Positions 5,779 to 13,456 are shown, numbered from the stretch's first letter. The stretch is 13,456 nt of DNA from Phycisphaerales bacterium UBA7708 (GCA_002482415.1 DLFY01000048.1:49832-63287); one strand, 5' to 3'. The notes: generated from the letters alone by a model not told the origin. Translations and numbers: made by a program.

Positions 5779-8700
5779 TTAATTCGATTGAAAATCCACA
5801 ATTTCAATCGCTCGGCGGTTTGCGGGAGCGGGTATTGCGGCCGGAGCGGACTGCATAGCAGGCTGCATCAAGGGGGTGGATTGAGTATCGATCAGCCAGA
5901 ATTCAATCCATTTCATAAAATCATTGATATCAACTGAATCAGGATTTTCGTTATCCAGCTTCAGGCTATTGCACTGCATCCCGTAGAATCGTGCCATCAG
6001 AGCAAAATCAGCGGCGTTGACCTGCCTGTCCGTATTGAAATCGCCGGCCAGATTTTCCCGCGGTACATATCGGGCAAAGACCTGATAGTCCAACGTCAGC
6101 GGCAGGGTTATTTCCGTTTGTCCCTGCTGAGCATAAGGAATCAACTGGCCATACTGATCCACCCAGTCACGGAATATCCAGGAGCCATAGACCGGCTGGG
6201 CAGAGAGTGTCACGGTATCGGTCGGCGATTTCCGATAGATGCGAAGGAACTGTCCACGTCCATTCTGACGGCCGTTTTCATCCAGACGATTGACGCCGAT
6301 ATACGGCTGGAAGCGGCTGGTACTGCTGAACCACTGTCCGTTGAGTTCTTTGGCTTCCAGGATGCCGACCTGGATTTCGGCGAGATTCGTATTTTTGCGG
6401 ACAAAGTCATAGGTCAGCTCCAGACGCAGGCTGCGAATGACAATATTATCGCGGGAGACAACGCCATGTGCGGTACGAATCGTATTGACAGAGCTTTTGG
6501 AGATTTTGAGGTCGGCCCATGCAGACGGCAGCGAATAGAGCATCATATCCGAGGCGGCATCCCCTTCCAGCAGGGACCGCAGCAGGGATTCGCTGGCGGC
6601 GCTGGGACGGATGGCCTCGAGAGTCTGATCGGCCAGGTTATATCGTCCGCCCCACTCGATGGGCCGGGAGTCTCCGCCCTGACTGTAACGAAACAGATAG
6701 ATGGTGCCGTTGGATTTGAGTTTCGATTCTCCGGGGTGCTCGATTCGCAAATCAACATAAGCGGTATCACCCAGAGGATTGCCGTTGGGATCGGCAGTGA
6801 TGGCATAGACCGACAAATCCGAAATGCGGAGGTTTTCTTCATAAATACCGTTAAACAGCCCCAGATCCATTGGATTCAGAACAAGTGTTTGGCCGGCATT
6901 GATCTTTTCCAGCTCTTCGGGCAGCAGATTAAAGCGTGCCTTGACCGTGTATTCCGGGCGTGCGTTGCGATTGTACTGGTCGAAAATTTCTTCGGCAATG
7001 CCCGACAGGATATCCTCATAAATAGCCTTCAGGGAAGTAAACTGATCCGGCTGAAGCACATAACCGTTTTGCGTATTGACTGTTGCGATATCCTTGAATT
7101 TGCTGAACATGGGAGTCAGATCAAGTGGATTGGTATAGGGCTTGAGCAGACGATATTCGTAGCCTTTGGCCAGATAATAGTGATATTTGATGAGCCGGTC
7201 ATTGGCGCGATTTTCCATGGCAGTCAGATATTCGAGGGCTTCATTGCTCAAAGCCATGTCGGTGGAAGCCTTTTCCCGCACAAAGCAGTTGATGGACTGG
7301 ATATTGGTTGAAATCTGATTGGGAATGGTGCTGATATCCTGAACGGCGATTGCGATTTTGCGTGCCAGCGCGGCTTTTTTGTCCAGAAGGGCTTTGATTT
7401 CATCGGCCAAGGCCTGAAATTCCTGATCTTCGGCAGCCAGACGGGCCAGTTCCGCATCGATTTTGTCTTTGGGCGCTTCACGGGCTGAAATAATACCGGA
7501 AATCTGTGAAAATGCGGAGGTTACGGCACTGCCGCCTTCTGACAATTTGGACAGAAATGATTCATTGACTTGTTCATCATCGGCCAGTTCCATATCCATA
7601 CCGTCGATTTCCGCTTTTTGCGCCTGGGCACACTCTTTTAACTTGGACGAAACGAGTGTTGAGGTAACATCCACCGCACCGGTCACGGTTGCCCATGGAT
7701 CATCGGGGTCGAAATTGGCCGCCAGGGTCATTCCGCTGCCGATGGCTCCGAGGGCAGGCTGCCCCACTGGAATCATGCTGCAGATGGAGCCGGCAATCTT
7801 GAGTCCGGTCTTCCACCAGGGTTCGCGAAGGTTTTCCCTGGCCTGCAGCCGCAACTGGTCTTCTCGATCTTTGAGTTTTTGCTGAACCATTTCAATGGAT
7901 TGCTTGAGAAAAACCGCTTCAGTTTCGAGGTCAGGCATTGAGCTGACCGCCTCATCATACCGCTGTTTGAGGGTAACGATTTCTTCCTTCATGGCCTCAA
8001 TCGTATCGGACAATGCTCCAACCCGCTGCTGGGCACTGGAGGCTTCTTCCTTGAGCCAGTAAGACAGATACAGCATGTTGACGGCTCGGTCGATTTCATT
8101 ATCGAAGATGGTCCGGTTGACTTCAAAGCTGAGCATGGGCGCCCATCCGGCGGGATTGCCGTAGTAGTCCAGGCCGTTTTCGATGCGGTTCTGCATGGAG
8201 CGAAGATCACCGTAGATGGTTTCGACACGGCATTTCCGCACAAACTCCAGTGTATTCCACTCAGGCCGTTGTTTAAACAGGCTGATCAACTGGATGTATT
8301 TATCGATTTTCTGTTTGCAGACATCGATCTGGTTGGCCAGGTAGAACTGCCGGATAATATTCAGATTCTGGTTGAAGTTTTCCGGTGAGAACTGTTCCAT
8401 GCCGGAGGGAATTTCTTCATAGGTTCCGGGCTGGCCATTGGGAATTCCGCTGTCATCGGGCGGATAGGCGGCCGCGCCCCATTGAGCTGAGCCGTAATAT
8501 CCCCAACTGGACGAATAGCTTCCGCCGAAAGACCCATACAGATCAAATATCAATTGGAAATAATACTGCGGAGTTCCTGGCTGTCCTCCCGCATAAGCCT
8601 CAGCAGTAAGGCCTTTGCGGCCGGCAAACAGGGAGTAATACGCATCCGCCGGTACGGTGCTTTTTAAACTTCCCGCATTACCGCCAGCGCCAGGATATCC

Positions 8701-10128
8701 GCCCGGCACGGCAGGCAAACCATGAGGCAGCGTGGCTGAACCGCTCCATCCAGTGGGCCATGTATCCCAGTCGAAATCCCACATGGAGGAGTTGTCGCGA
8801 TATACCACGGATGTGATTTTATAAGATCCTCCGGATTCAACAGAACTGGACCATTTATCTGTTCCTAACCAGGTTTCAAAACGAACCTGGATGCTGTCCA
8901 GATACGGCACAGCCGGACCATTGGCGCCTTTTCTGCCCTGGCCTGCGGGCTGACCGTTGCCGCCATCCAGAATAAATCGTTTCGGAGTCATTCCGGAGGA
9001 GGATTGAGCCGAATGGAATTCCATCACATCAATCGTGATATTACCCGCATTCAAACCGGCGACACCATTGACACCCTGTGCAGCCCCTGAAGGCAGCGCC
9101 GGTCGGTTCGTTAAGATAACCGGCGTCGTGACGATACAAGCCGGATTCGCAGGGTCTTCATCTTCCAAATACAATTCCACCGCTTTTATTGTGACGTTGG
9201 TTGCAGGCATCCACAGTCGTGTTTTGATGATCAATACATCCGCGATAATCTCCAGATTTTTGATATCCGCGTTGAGGATATTTCCAGCCGAATCCGTCGT
9301 GGCGCACAACTGAAGATACAGCTTGTTATCGTCATTATAGCGGCTGATTTCGATATGGTCCCCTTCGATACGGATGCTGCGGGGCTTGGTATTGGCTTTG
9401 TAATTAAAGGTTTGGGCTACTGCACTGGGAATATCCTCATTGGTCCGAATCGAGGACTGGCCGGAGATCATTTTGGTATGCTGGCCTGTCTTGAAAATCG
9501 TGGCTTCATCAACAAACTGCTGCATGGGACTGATGCGGACCAGTTGGCCGGCCTTATGGGAATCATCCGGGGTGCGCCCTTCGAGAATGATTAAAAAATC
9601 ATCGCGGTCTTCGGCGGCAGGCAGGTAGCTGAGTACATAGTAGCCCGGCTCCATGGCAGGCGTCAGCGAGAAAGTCCCCTGCGGGGCCGGTTGCGTCTGG
9701 ACGGTGAGGATTGCATTGGTTATGGCCTGACCATTGGAATCCGGCAGACAAATCATCATTTGCAGCGTCTGCCCCTGCCAGGCAAGCTGGTTGGGGATTT
9801 CACCCAGCGGCAGATGGGTTAAGGCGGTATAGCTAACAGCGATAGGCTGCTGAGCACCGCTTGCATCCACGATCTGCAGCGACATGGGTTCGGCCCAATC
9901 CGACAGGTTTCTGAATTCAATGGTATGCATTCCCGGCGGCAGTGAAACAGGGACATTCGAGTCATACCATGTCCCCGGCTCCGACAGGATATGCCACTGG
10001 GCACCCTGCTGAACCGCAAGTTCAGGAGAAATGGTAATCGTGACTTCGGCATAACAGGGCATTATGCCTGCAAGACACAACAATCCTGCGAAAGTCAAGA
10101 TGGCAAAAAGTGAAATAGACGATTTCAT
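5779..10128 (-). CDS. Giant secreted multidomain protein: PEGA-like, beta/Gly-rich, coiled-coil core, InlB-like repeat, dockerin-like pair
   Basis: A 1449-residue protein of unrecognised function. In order: signal peptide 1-27 (cleavage CYA-EV); PEGA-like domain 28-101 (SLPPGMHTIEF at 62-72); Ig/cadherin-like domain about 106-184; a strand-rich, possibly beta-helical part about 250-345; Gly/Asn-rich stretches about 349-405 and 465-570 (Tyr/Gly-rich at 529-555); a helical region about 585-1060 with coiled coils near 698-765 and 884-945 around a hydrophobic Gly/Ala-rich segment at 775-806; a beta domain about 1060-1215; an InlB-B/bacterial-repeat-like domain 1303-1355; and a dockerin-like pair at 1362-1382 (GDFNTDRQVNAADF) and 1391-1413. 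It ends with a Pro/Ala/Met-rich tail. No catalytic motif was seen. The helical core followed by a beta domain recalls TcA-type pore-forming toxin subunits, a weak by-eye likeness. GAGAGGAGA precedes the ATG (complement of 10134-10142). It may be a single-gene transcript. Confidence 0.85.
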   Translation of the reverse strand: MKSSISLFAILTFAGLLCLAGIMPCYAEVTITISPELAVQQGAQWHILSEPGTWYDSNVPVSLPPGMHTIEFRNLSDWAEPMSLQIVDASGAQQPIAVSYTALTHLPLGEIPNQLAWQGQTLQMMICLPDSNGQAITNAILTVQTQPAPQGTFSLTPAMEPGYYVLSYLPAAEDRDDFLIILEGRTPDDSHKAGQLVRISPMQQFVDEATIFKTGQHTKMISGQSSIRTNEDIPSAVAQTFNYKANTKPRSIRIEGDHIEISRYNDDNKLYLQLCATTDSAGNILNADIKNLEIIADVLIIKTRLWMPATNVTIKAVELYLEDEDPANPACIVTTPVILTNRPALPSGAAQGVNGVAGLNAGNITIDVMEFHSAQSSSGMTPKRFILDGGNGQPAGQGRKGANGPAVPYLDSIQVRFETWLGTDKWSSSVESGGSYKITSVVYRDNSSMWDFDWDTWPTGWSGSATLPHGLPAVPGGYPGAGGNAGSLKSTVPADAYYSLFAGRKGLTAEAYAGGQPGTPQYYFQLIFDLYGSFGGSYSSSWGYYGSAQWGAAAYPPDDSGIPNGQPGTYEEIPSGMEQFSPENFNQNLNIIRQFYLANQIDVCKQKIDKYIQLISLFKQRPEWNTLEFVRKCRVETIYGDLRSMQNRIENGLDYYGNPAGWAPMLSFEVNRTIFDNEIDRAVNMLYLSYWLKEEASSAQQRVGALSDTIEAMKEEIVTLKQRYDEAVSSMPDLETEAVFLKQSIEMVQQKLKDREDQLRLQARENLREPWWKTGLKIAGSICSMIPVGQPALGAIGSGMTLAANFDPDDPWATVTGAVDVTSTLVSSKLKECAQAQKAEIDGMDMELADDEQVNESFLSKLSEGGSAVTSAFSQISGIISAREAPKDKIDAELARLAAEDQEFQALADEIKALLDKKAALARKIAIAVQDISTIPNQISTNIQSINCFVREKASTDMALSNEALEYLTAMENRANDRLIKYHYYLAKGYEYRLLKPYTNPLDLTPMFSKFKDIATVNTQNGYVLQPDQFTSLKAIYEDILSGIAEEIFDQYNRNARPEYTVKARFNLLPEELEKINAGQTLVLNPMDLGLFNGIYEENLRISDLSVYAITADPNGNPLGDTAYVDLRIEHPGESKLKSNGTIYLFRYSQGGDSRPIEWGGRYNLADQTLEAIRPSAASESLLRSLLEGDAASDMMLYSLPSAWADLKISKSSVNTIRTAHGVVSRDNIVIRSLRLELTYDFVRKNTNLAEIQVGILEAKELNGQWFSSTSRFQPYIGVNRLDENGRQNGRGQFLRIYRKSPTDTVTLSAQPVYGSWIFRDWVDQYGQLIPYAQQGQTEITLPLTLDYQVFARYVPRENLAGDFNTDRQVNAADFALMARFYGMQCNSLKLDNENPDSVDINDFMKWIEFWLIDTQSTPLMQPAMQSAPAAIPAPANRRAIEIVDFQSN

Positions 10129-10201
10129 GGTTTTCTCCTCTCAGAAAAAAGTAATCATACAGAAACCATTCTGTTGATTTTGCTTCATAAGGTGGCATTC
10201 T

Positions 10202-10230
10202 ATTTTATGCAAAACCACGCCGTAAAACAA
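10202..10230 (-). promoter_or_regulatory. Candidate sigma70-type promoter for the giant secreted protein gene
   Basis: On the complement: TTGTTT (10225-10230), 17 bp, TAAAAT (10202-10207). Transcription would begin near 10195 and give a leader of about 67 nt. The leader contains a 6-bp hairpin ACAGAA (10159-10164) / TTCTGT (10169-10174), then the strong Shine-Dalgarno. The -10 box is the same hexamer as in the plus-strand candidate at 1660. Confidence 0.35.
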
Positions 10231-10235
10231 TCGCA

Positions 10236-10263
10236 ATTCAGCATAAACCGATTGGATTCAGCA
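10236..10263 (-). promoter_or_regulatory. Paired 8-bp direct repeats upstream of the -35 box (possible activator site)
   Basis: ATTCAGCA occurs at 10236-10243 and again at 10256-10263 (TGCTGAAT on the transcribed-gene strand). The start-to-start spacing is exactly 20 bp, about two helical turns. The repeats lie directly upstream of the candidate -35 box at 10225-10230, the usual place for a tandemly bound activator. No regulator gene is present in the window. Confidence 0.3.
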
Positions 10264-10404
10264 AAATAAGGAAAACTACTGATATTGACATCATTTTTTC
10301 CGCATTTCGATGGGGGTATTACTATGGATACGGATTGTGTATTGAATGGGTGCAGTATTCTTTAACTGGTCTTTATACGGAGATTCAGGATAGACAGGCC
10401 GCAT

Positions 10405-11175
10405 CTACCGTGAATGAGCAGCACCGCAGCAGACTCCCCAGGTTTGGGCCGAAGGGATACCGCAAGTCAGCCATTCCTCGGCAAAAAGATATTGGAGGCC
10501 GGCGTTCTTGAGATATTGCCGCACCTCGGGCAGGAAGAGGTATCGCATCCGGTGCTGTTCGCGGACGGTACCGATTTTGCCGGTGGAACGTTCGCGGATG
10601 GACAGGTCGTAATTGACATCGACGATGTTGTCGTTGATGTGTATTTCAGGACGGGCAAGACGCTGGACTTCGATGACTTCATCGGCGAGGTTTTTGGTCC
10701 GGATTTCGGGCTGCTGGGCCAGGACGGCCGGGCCATACCAGAAATCAAACAGGAAAAGGCCGCCGGGTTTGAGGTGGCGGGAGACGGCTTGGAAGCCCTG
10801 TGTCAGGTCCTCGTTGGCCGTCAGGTAGCTGAAGACATGAAACAGGGAGATGACGACATCGAACTGCTTGTTCAGGTTGAGATGCCGGATATCGCCCTGC
10901 TGGAATACCGGACATTGTGAGCTTCTATTTTGCTGATTTCGCCGATCTTTGGCTAAGGCAATCATGGATTCGCTGAAATCGACTCCGACGACATCATAGC
11001 CTTTTTCGGCCAGGAGGCAGGCATGTTTGCCTGTGCCGCAGCCGAGGTCGAGGATGGTTTTGGCGGCCGGCTGATAGCGGGTTATCTTATCCACTATGTA
11101 TGCAATCTCGGCCGGATAATCTTTATCCTGATAGAGCAAATCGTAATAGCGGGCATAATGCTGAAAAACGGCCAT
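10405..11175 (-). CDS. Class I SAM-dependent methyltransferase, sugar N-methyltransferase-like
   Basis: A 256-residue cytoplasmic methyltransferase that uses S-adenosylmethionine. Visible motifs are motif I ILDLGCGTG (41-49), the acidic ribose-binding residue D66 in VVGVDFSESM, the GD pair at 94-95, FDVVISLFHVFSYL (105-118) after strand 4, and HLKPGGLFLFDFW (134-146). The opening YYDLLYQDKDYPAE (10-23) and the Phe/Trp after strand 5 resemble the DesVI/TylM1 group, which dimethylates the amino group of dTDP-amino sugars. Similar enzymes are common in surface-polysaccharide clusters. It starts 12 nt after the stop of the DegT aminotransferase gene, which would supply an amino sugar, so N-methylation of that product is a reasonable inference. 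The substrate is not proven, and O-methylation is possible. Its ribosome-binding site is weak (GGAA), consistent with translational coupling. The length is normal for the family. Confidence 0.85.
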   Translation of the reverse strand: MAVFQHYARYYDLLYQDKDYPAEIAYIVDKITRYQPAAKTILDLGCGTGKHACLLAEKGYDVVGVDFSESMIALAKDRRNQQNRSSQCPVFQQGDIRHLNLNKQFDVVISLFHVFSYLTANEDLTQGFQAVSRHLKPGGLFLFDFWYGPAVLAQQPEIRTKNLADEVIEVQRLARPEIHINDNIVDVNYDLSIRERSTGKIGTVREQHRMRYLFLPEVRQYLKNAGLQYLFAEEWLTCGIPSAQTWGVCCGAAHSR

Positions 11176-11187
11176 AGTGGTTCCGGT

Positions 11188-12303
11188 TTATGATTTTAAT
11201 ACTTGTTTGAGGCAATCGGTGACATAGACGATCTGGTCTTCGGTTAATCCGAGGCCAGAGGGCAGATAAAAACCCTGTTCGGCGATGCGTTCGGCAACGG
11301 GGCAGGAAAGGCCTGAAAACAAACCCATTTTTTGGAAGACCGGCTGCCGGTGCATGGGATAGAAAAACGGGCGGGTGCCAATTTGGTTCTGGGCCAATCT
11401 GTCCATGATGGTTTTTGCGGAGCCTAATTTTTCATCCACGACAAGGCCGAATACCCAATAGATATTGTCGGCATGGTCTGTCTTTTCGAGGGACAATTGG
11501 ATGCCTTCGACACCTGTTAATAATTCCGTATAAAGGCGGCCCATTTTGCGTTTTCGCTGAATAAAGCTGTTCCACTGTTCCAACTGGGCCAGGCCGAGTG
11601 CGGCCTGGAGGTTAGTTATACGGTAATTCCAGCCGAGTTCTTCATGGATAAAACGCCGCTGGGGCTGAAAGCACAGATTACGGAGGCTGCGGCAGCGCTC
11701 GGCGAGGGCTTCATCGTCGGTTACAAGCATGCCGCCTTCGCCGGTGGTAATGAGCTTGTTGGGGTAAAAGCTGAAGATGCTCAGGTCGCCAAAGGTGCCG
11801 CAGGGTTTGCCTTTGTATGTCTGGCCATGAGCTTCGGCGGCGTCTTCGATGATTTTGAGATTATACCTGCGGGCCAGCTCGATGATCGGATCCATATCAA
11901 CGGGCAGGCCGTAGATGTGAACGGGCATGATGGCTCGGGTTTGGGCGGTGATTTTTTCTGCAAGTCGGGTGACATCCATATTCCATGTGACGGGGTCGGC
12001 ATCAACAACGACGGGGATGGCCCCTTCTTTGACGACGGCAGCGGCACAGGAGATGATGGTGAATGTCGGCAGGATAACCTCGTCGCCGGGGCCGAGATTC
12101 AAGGCTCTGACGGCGATTTCAAGGGCGGCGGTGCCGTTGCTGACGGCGATGCCGCAGCGGCGGCCGATTTTGGCGGCGAATTTCTGCTCAAATTCCCTGA
12201 TGGCCGGGCCTTCGGAAGAAATCCAGCCGGTGCGGATGCAGTCAGCGAGATATTTTTCCTCGCTGCCGGTCAGTGATGGTGTGTTGACGGGTATGAATTC
12301 CAC
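11188..12303 (-). CDS. DegT/DnrJ/EryC1/StrS family PLP-dependent sugar aminotransferase (perosamine-synthase-like)
   Basis: A 371-residue aminotransferase that adds an amino group, usually from glutamate, to a nucleotide-linked keto-sugar for surface glycans. The PLP pocket is visible: SNGTAAL (55-61) for phosphate and ring contacts, D154 in IIEDAAEAHG (151-160) for the pyridine nitrogen, and K183 in FSFYPNKLITTGEGG (177-191) as the Schiff-base lysine. The opening IPVNTPSLTGSEEKYL with TGWISSEG (25-32) closely resembles GDP-perosamine synthase (RfbE/Per), which acts on GDP-4-keto-6-deoxymannose. The exact sugar is not certain. The start is GTG (complement of 12301-12303), supported by GAGGT (complement of 12311-12315) 7 nt upstream. 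That Shine-Dalgarno overlaps the TGA of the upstream HAF-repeat gene, so translation is likely coupled. The methyltransferase gene follows after 12 nt. Length and catalytic residues are complete. Confidence 0.93.
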   Translation of the reverse strand: MEFIPVNTPSLTGSEEKYLADCIRTGWISSEGPAIREFEQKFAAKIGRRCGIAVSNGTAALEIAVRALNLGPGDEVILPTFTIISCAAAVVKEGAIPVVVDADPVTWNMDVTRLAEKITAQTRAIMPVHIYGLPVDMDPIIELARRYNLKIIEDAAEAHGQTYKGKPCGTFGDLSIFSFYPNKLITTGEGGMLVTDDEALAERCRSLRNLCFQPQRRFIHEELGWNYRITNLQAALGLAQLEQWNSFIQRKRKMGRLYTELLTGVEGIQLSLEKTDHADNIYWVFGLVVDEKLGSAKTIMDRLAQNQIGTRPFFYPMHRQPVFQKMGLFSGLSCPVAERIAEQGFYLPSGLGLTEDQIVYVTDCLKQVLKS

Positions 12304-12313
12304 TTTATATACC

Positions 12314-13417
12314 TCATTTTAACCATTCGTCGGACATCCGGGCAAAATCAAGCAGGTTGACCGTTCCGTCCTCGTTGCTGTCGTGCAGTAAAAAGGCATT
12401 CTGACGCGGGAGCATCAAAAATGGATAACTTCCACCATTGACAAATCCGATCCCGAGGATGGTACCATTATTATTGATTCGATACAACGGTTTTTCATCG
12501 ATATTGAGCCCCCCCACCATCACCAGTTCCCAACCGGAGTCGGGGGCGATAAGGCTGTTAAGACGGACAGGGATACCGTTTTCCCAGATCACAAGGGGGC
12601 GATAGCCGGTTGCGGTTTCGGCCCAGCCGAGAATCTGGCCGGCGTCGTTAATATCAAAGGCCTGGCTCTGGTTGCCGCCCAATGTGCCGAGGTCGGTCAT
12701 GACGCCATTTCGCCAGACGAAGGCGTGCTGATAGCCGCTGGCGATTTCGGACCAGCCGACGACTTCGTTGGCGTCATTGACGGCCACGGCGTTGCTCTGG
12801 CTGCCGCCGAGGGTACCCAGGTCGGTCATAGTGCTGTTGCGATAGATAAAGGCTCGCGTGTCGCCTGAAGCGTTTTGTGAGAAGCCGACGACAACGGCAT
12901 GATTGTTAATCGCATAGGCACGTCCGTAGTGACCTCCGAGGGTGCCAAGCGGAATCATCGTATTATTTTGCCATAAAAAGGGAACGGTTTCATTGATTGT
13001 CACGGTCTGTGAGCTGCCTGCGACCTGGTCGGATTCGTTCAGAGCATAAGGCATGGAACTGCTGCCACCCAATGTGCCCAGAGGAACCAATTGGCTCCCA
13101 TTCCACAATTGACCTTGTTGAATCCAATTTCCTCCAACAACATGACTGGTGTTACTAATGTCGTATGCCGCAGTCCCAAATTCAAGGCTTACCGGAAAAG
13201 GGATATCGCTTTTATTACCATCTTGCCACACATAAACATTTCCCATCCCCCCTCCCACCGGTCCTACAATTTGGTTCAGGTCGTTTAAGCCCGCCGGACC
13301 GCTTGCTATGCCATTGGGGGGATAGGATAGCAAGATGATATCATAATTCTGGACGGCCACAGACGGAATAGTCAGGCAACCGATAAAAATGATAAATAAC
13401 CCATAGTTTGTTTTCAT
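12314..13417 (-). CDS. Secreted HAF-repeat protein with dockerin-like C-terminus
   Basis: A 367-residue protein with a signal peptide (1-22, MKTNYGLFIIFIGCLTIPS onward). Four clear HAF units carry LGTLGG at 113-118, 157-162, 200-205 and 243-248, each followed by A-x-x-(I/V/L)N-x-x-x-x-V-x-G; two weaker units precede them (about 43-52 and 84-95). A closing LNSLI-x-x-x-SGW-x-L segment at 286-299 is typical of the family. The last residues (346-367) form one dockerin-like loop, DSNEDGTVNLLDF, with helix. HAF repeats are extracellular and of unknown function. I chose the ATG at 13415-13417 because AAGGGG lies 6 nt upstream and a normal signal peptide follows directly. The frame stays open to the right edge, where an ATG at 13454-13456 would add 13 residues. 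The TGA (12314-12316) overlaps the Shine-Dalgarno of the aminotransferase gene, placing a secreted protein first in an otherwise cytoplasmic sugar-modification operon. Confidence 0.82.
   Translation of the reverse strand: MKTNYGLFIIFIGCLTIPSVAVQNYDIILLSYPPNGIASGPAGLNDLNQIVGPVGGGMGNVYVWQDGNKSDIPFPVSLEFGTAAYDISNTSHVVGGNWIQQGQLWNGSQLVPLGTLGGSSSMPYALNESDQVAGSSQTVTINETVPFLWQNNTMIPLGTLGGHYGRAYAINNHAVVVGFSQNASGDTRAFIYRNSTMTDLGTLGGSQSNAVAVNDANEVVGWSEIASGYQHAFVWRNGVMTDLGTLGGNQSQAFDINDAGQILGWAETATGYRPLVIWENGIPVRLNSLIAPDSGWELVMVGGLNIDEKPLYRINNNGTILGIGFVNGGSYPFLMLPRQNAFLLHDSNEDGTVNLLDFARMSDEWLK
12620..13081 (-). repeat. Four tandem HAF coding repeats of about 130 bp
   Basis: LGTLGG motifs are spaced 44, 43 and 43 residues apart. 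At DNA level the (CTG/TTG)GG-x-AC-x-CT-x-GG core recurs but the units have diverged, so this is an old protein repeat and not a recent tandem duplication. Confidence 0.75.
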
Positions 13418-13456
13418 ACACGACCCCTTCTCTTTTTGTATTTTAAACATGAACAT

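Larger units (their letters stand above)
10129..10404. other. Intergenic region between the methyltransferase and giant-protein genes
   Basis: 276 nt of relatively AT-rich sequence without a credible gene. It holds the promoter candidate, direct repeats and leader hairpin listed separately. No clear terminator hairpin follows the methyltransferase stop codon (complement of 10405-10407), so read-through from the upstream operon into the giant-protein gene cannot be excluded. Confidence 0.5.

Noticed and set aside
6118..7311. A 397-codon open frame on the plus strand, opposite the giant-protein gene
   Set aside because: It lies wholly antisense to a gene with signal peptide and recognisable domains, its translation shows no domain or signal sequence, and long antisense frames are expected from the codon bias here.
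10284..10330. TTGACA on the plus strand at about 10284-10289 as a promoter with a 13-codon frame at 10324
   Set aside because: No -10 box lies at a suitable distance, and the tiny frame has no following gene on that strand.
11644..12276. A 210-codon plus-strand frame opposite the DegT aminotransferase
   Set aside because: It is antisense to a complete aminotransferase with all catalytic residues; its Gly/Asp-rich translation looks like a codon-bias shadow.
12620..13081. Regular DNA repetition that could be mistaken for a CRISPR or repeat array
   Set aside because: The units are diverged, about 130 bp long, and stay in frame as HAF protein repeats.

Overview
The window looks like a chromosome segment from a Planctomycetota bacterium, most likely class Phycisphaerae (Sedimentisphaerales-like). 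I infer this from the style of the proteins. Three of the seven genes encode secreted proteins that end in a dockerin-like calcium loop followed by a helix (D-x-N-x-D-G-x-x-x-x-x-D with a final W-L or W). Other signs are a PEGA-like N-terminal domain, a WDG-W/AGGNFT tandem-repeat protein, HAF repeats, a Tat-exported sugar-isomerase-like protein and a pectin-backbone lyase. No rRNA, tRNA, CRISPR array, transposase or phage gene was seen.

Layout, left to right. (1) 1-1564, minus strand: family 11 rhamnogalacturonan lyase, cut by the left edge. (2) 1565-1836: divergent intergenic region with candidate overlapping back-to-back promoters. (3) 1837-3975, plus: 712-residue secreted protein with 13 and a half copies of a 46-residue repeat plus a dockerin-like tail. 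(4) 4001-4031: perfect 13-bp hairpin. (5) 4122-5681, plus: Tat-exported protein related to L-fucose isomerase (COG2407-like). (6) 5717-5762: perfect 13-bp hairpin terminator between convergent genes. (7) 5779-10128, minus: 1449-residue secreted multidomain protein, the least explained gene here. (8) 10129-10404: intergenic, with a candidate promoter and paired 8-bp direct repeats. (9) 10405-13417, minus: three closely spaced genes that read as one operon in the order HAF-repeat secreted protein, DegT-type sugar aminotransferase, class I methyltransferase.

How the genes may work together (inference). The left part fits extracellular breakdown or handling of plant- or algal-type acidic polysaccharide: a rhamnogalacturonan lyase, a divergently transcribed surface or secreted repeat protein, and an exported isomerase-like protein. 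The right part combines nucleotide-sugar modification (amination and probably methylation of a dideoxy-type sugar) with a secreted repeat protein, which suggests surface-glycan synthesis. The giant protein has a signal peptide, a PEGA-like domain, a beta-rich and glycine-rich region, two coiled coils around a hydrophobic stretch, a conserved-looking beta domain, an InlB-like repeat and a dockerin pair. Its core order resembles alpha-helical pore-forming toxin subunits such as TcA, but that resemblance is by eye only.
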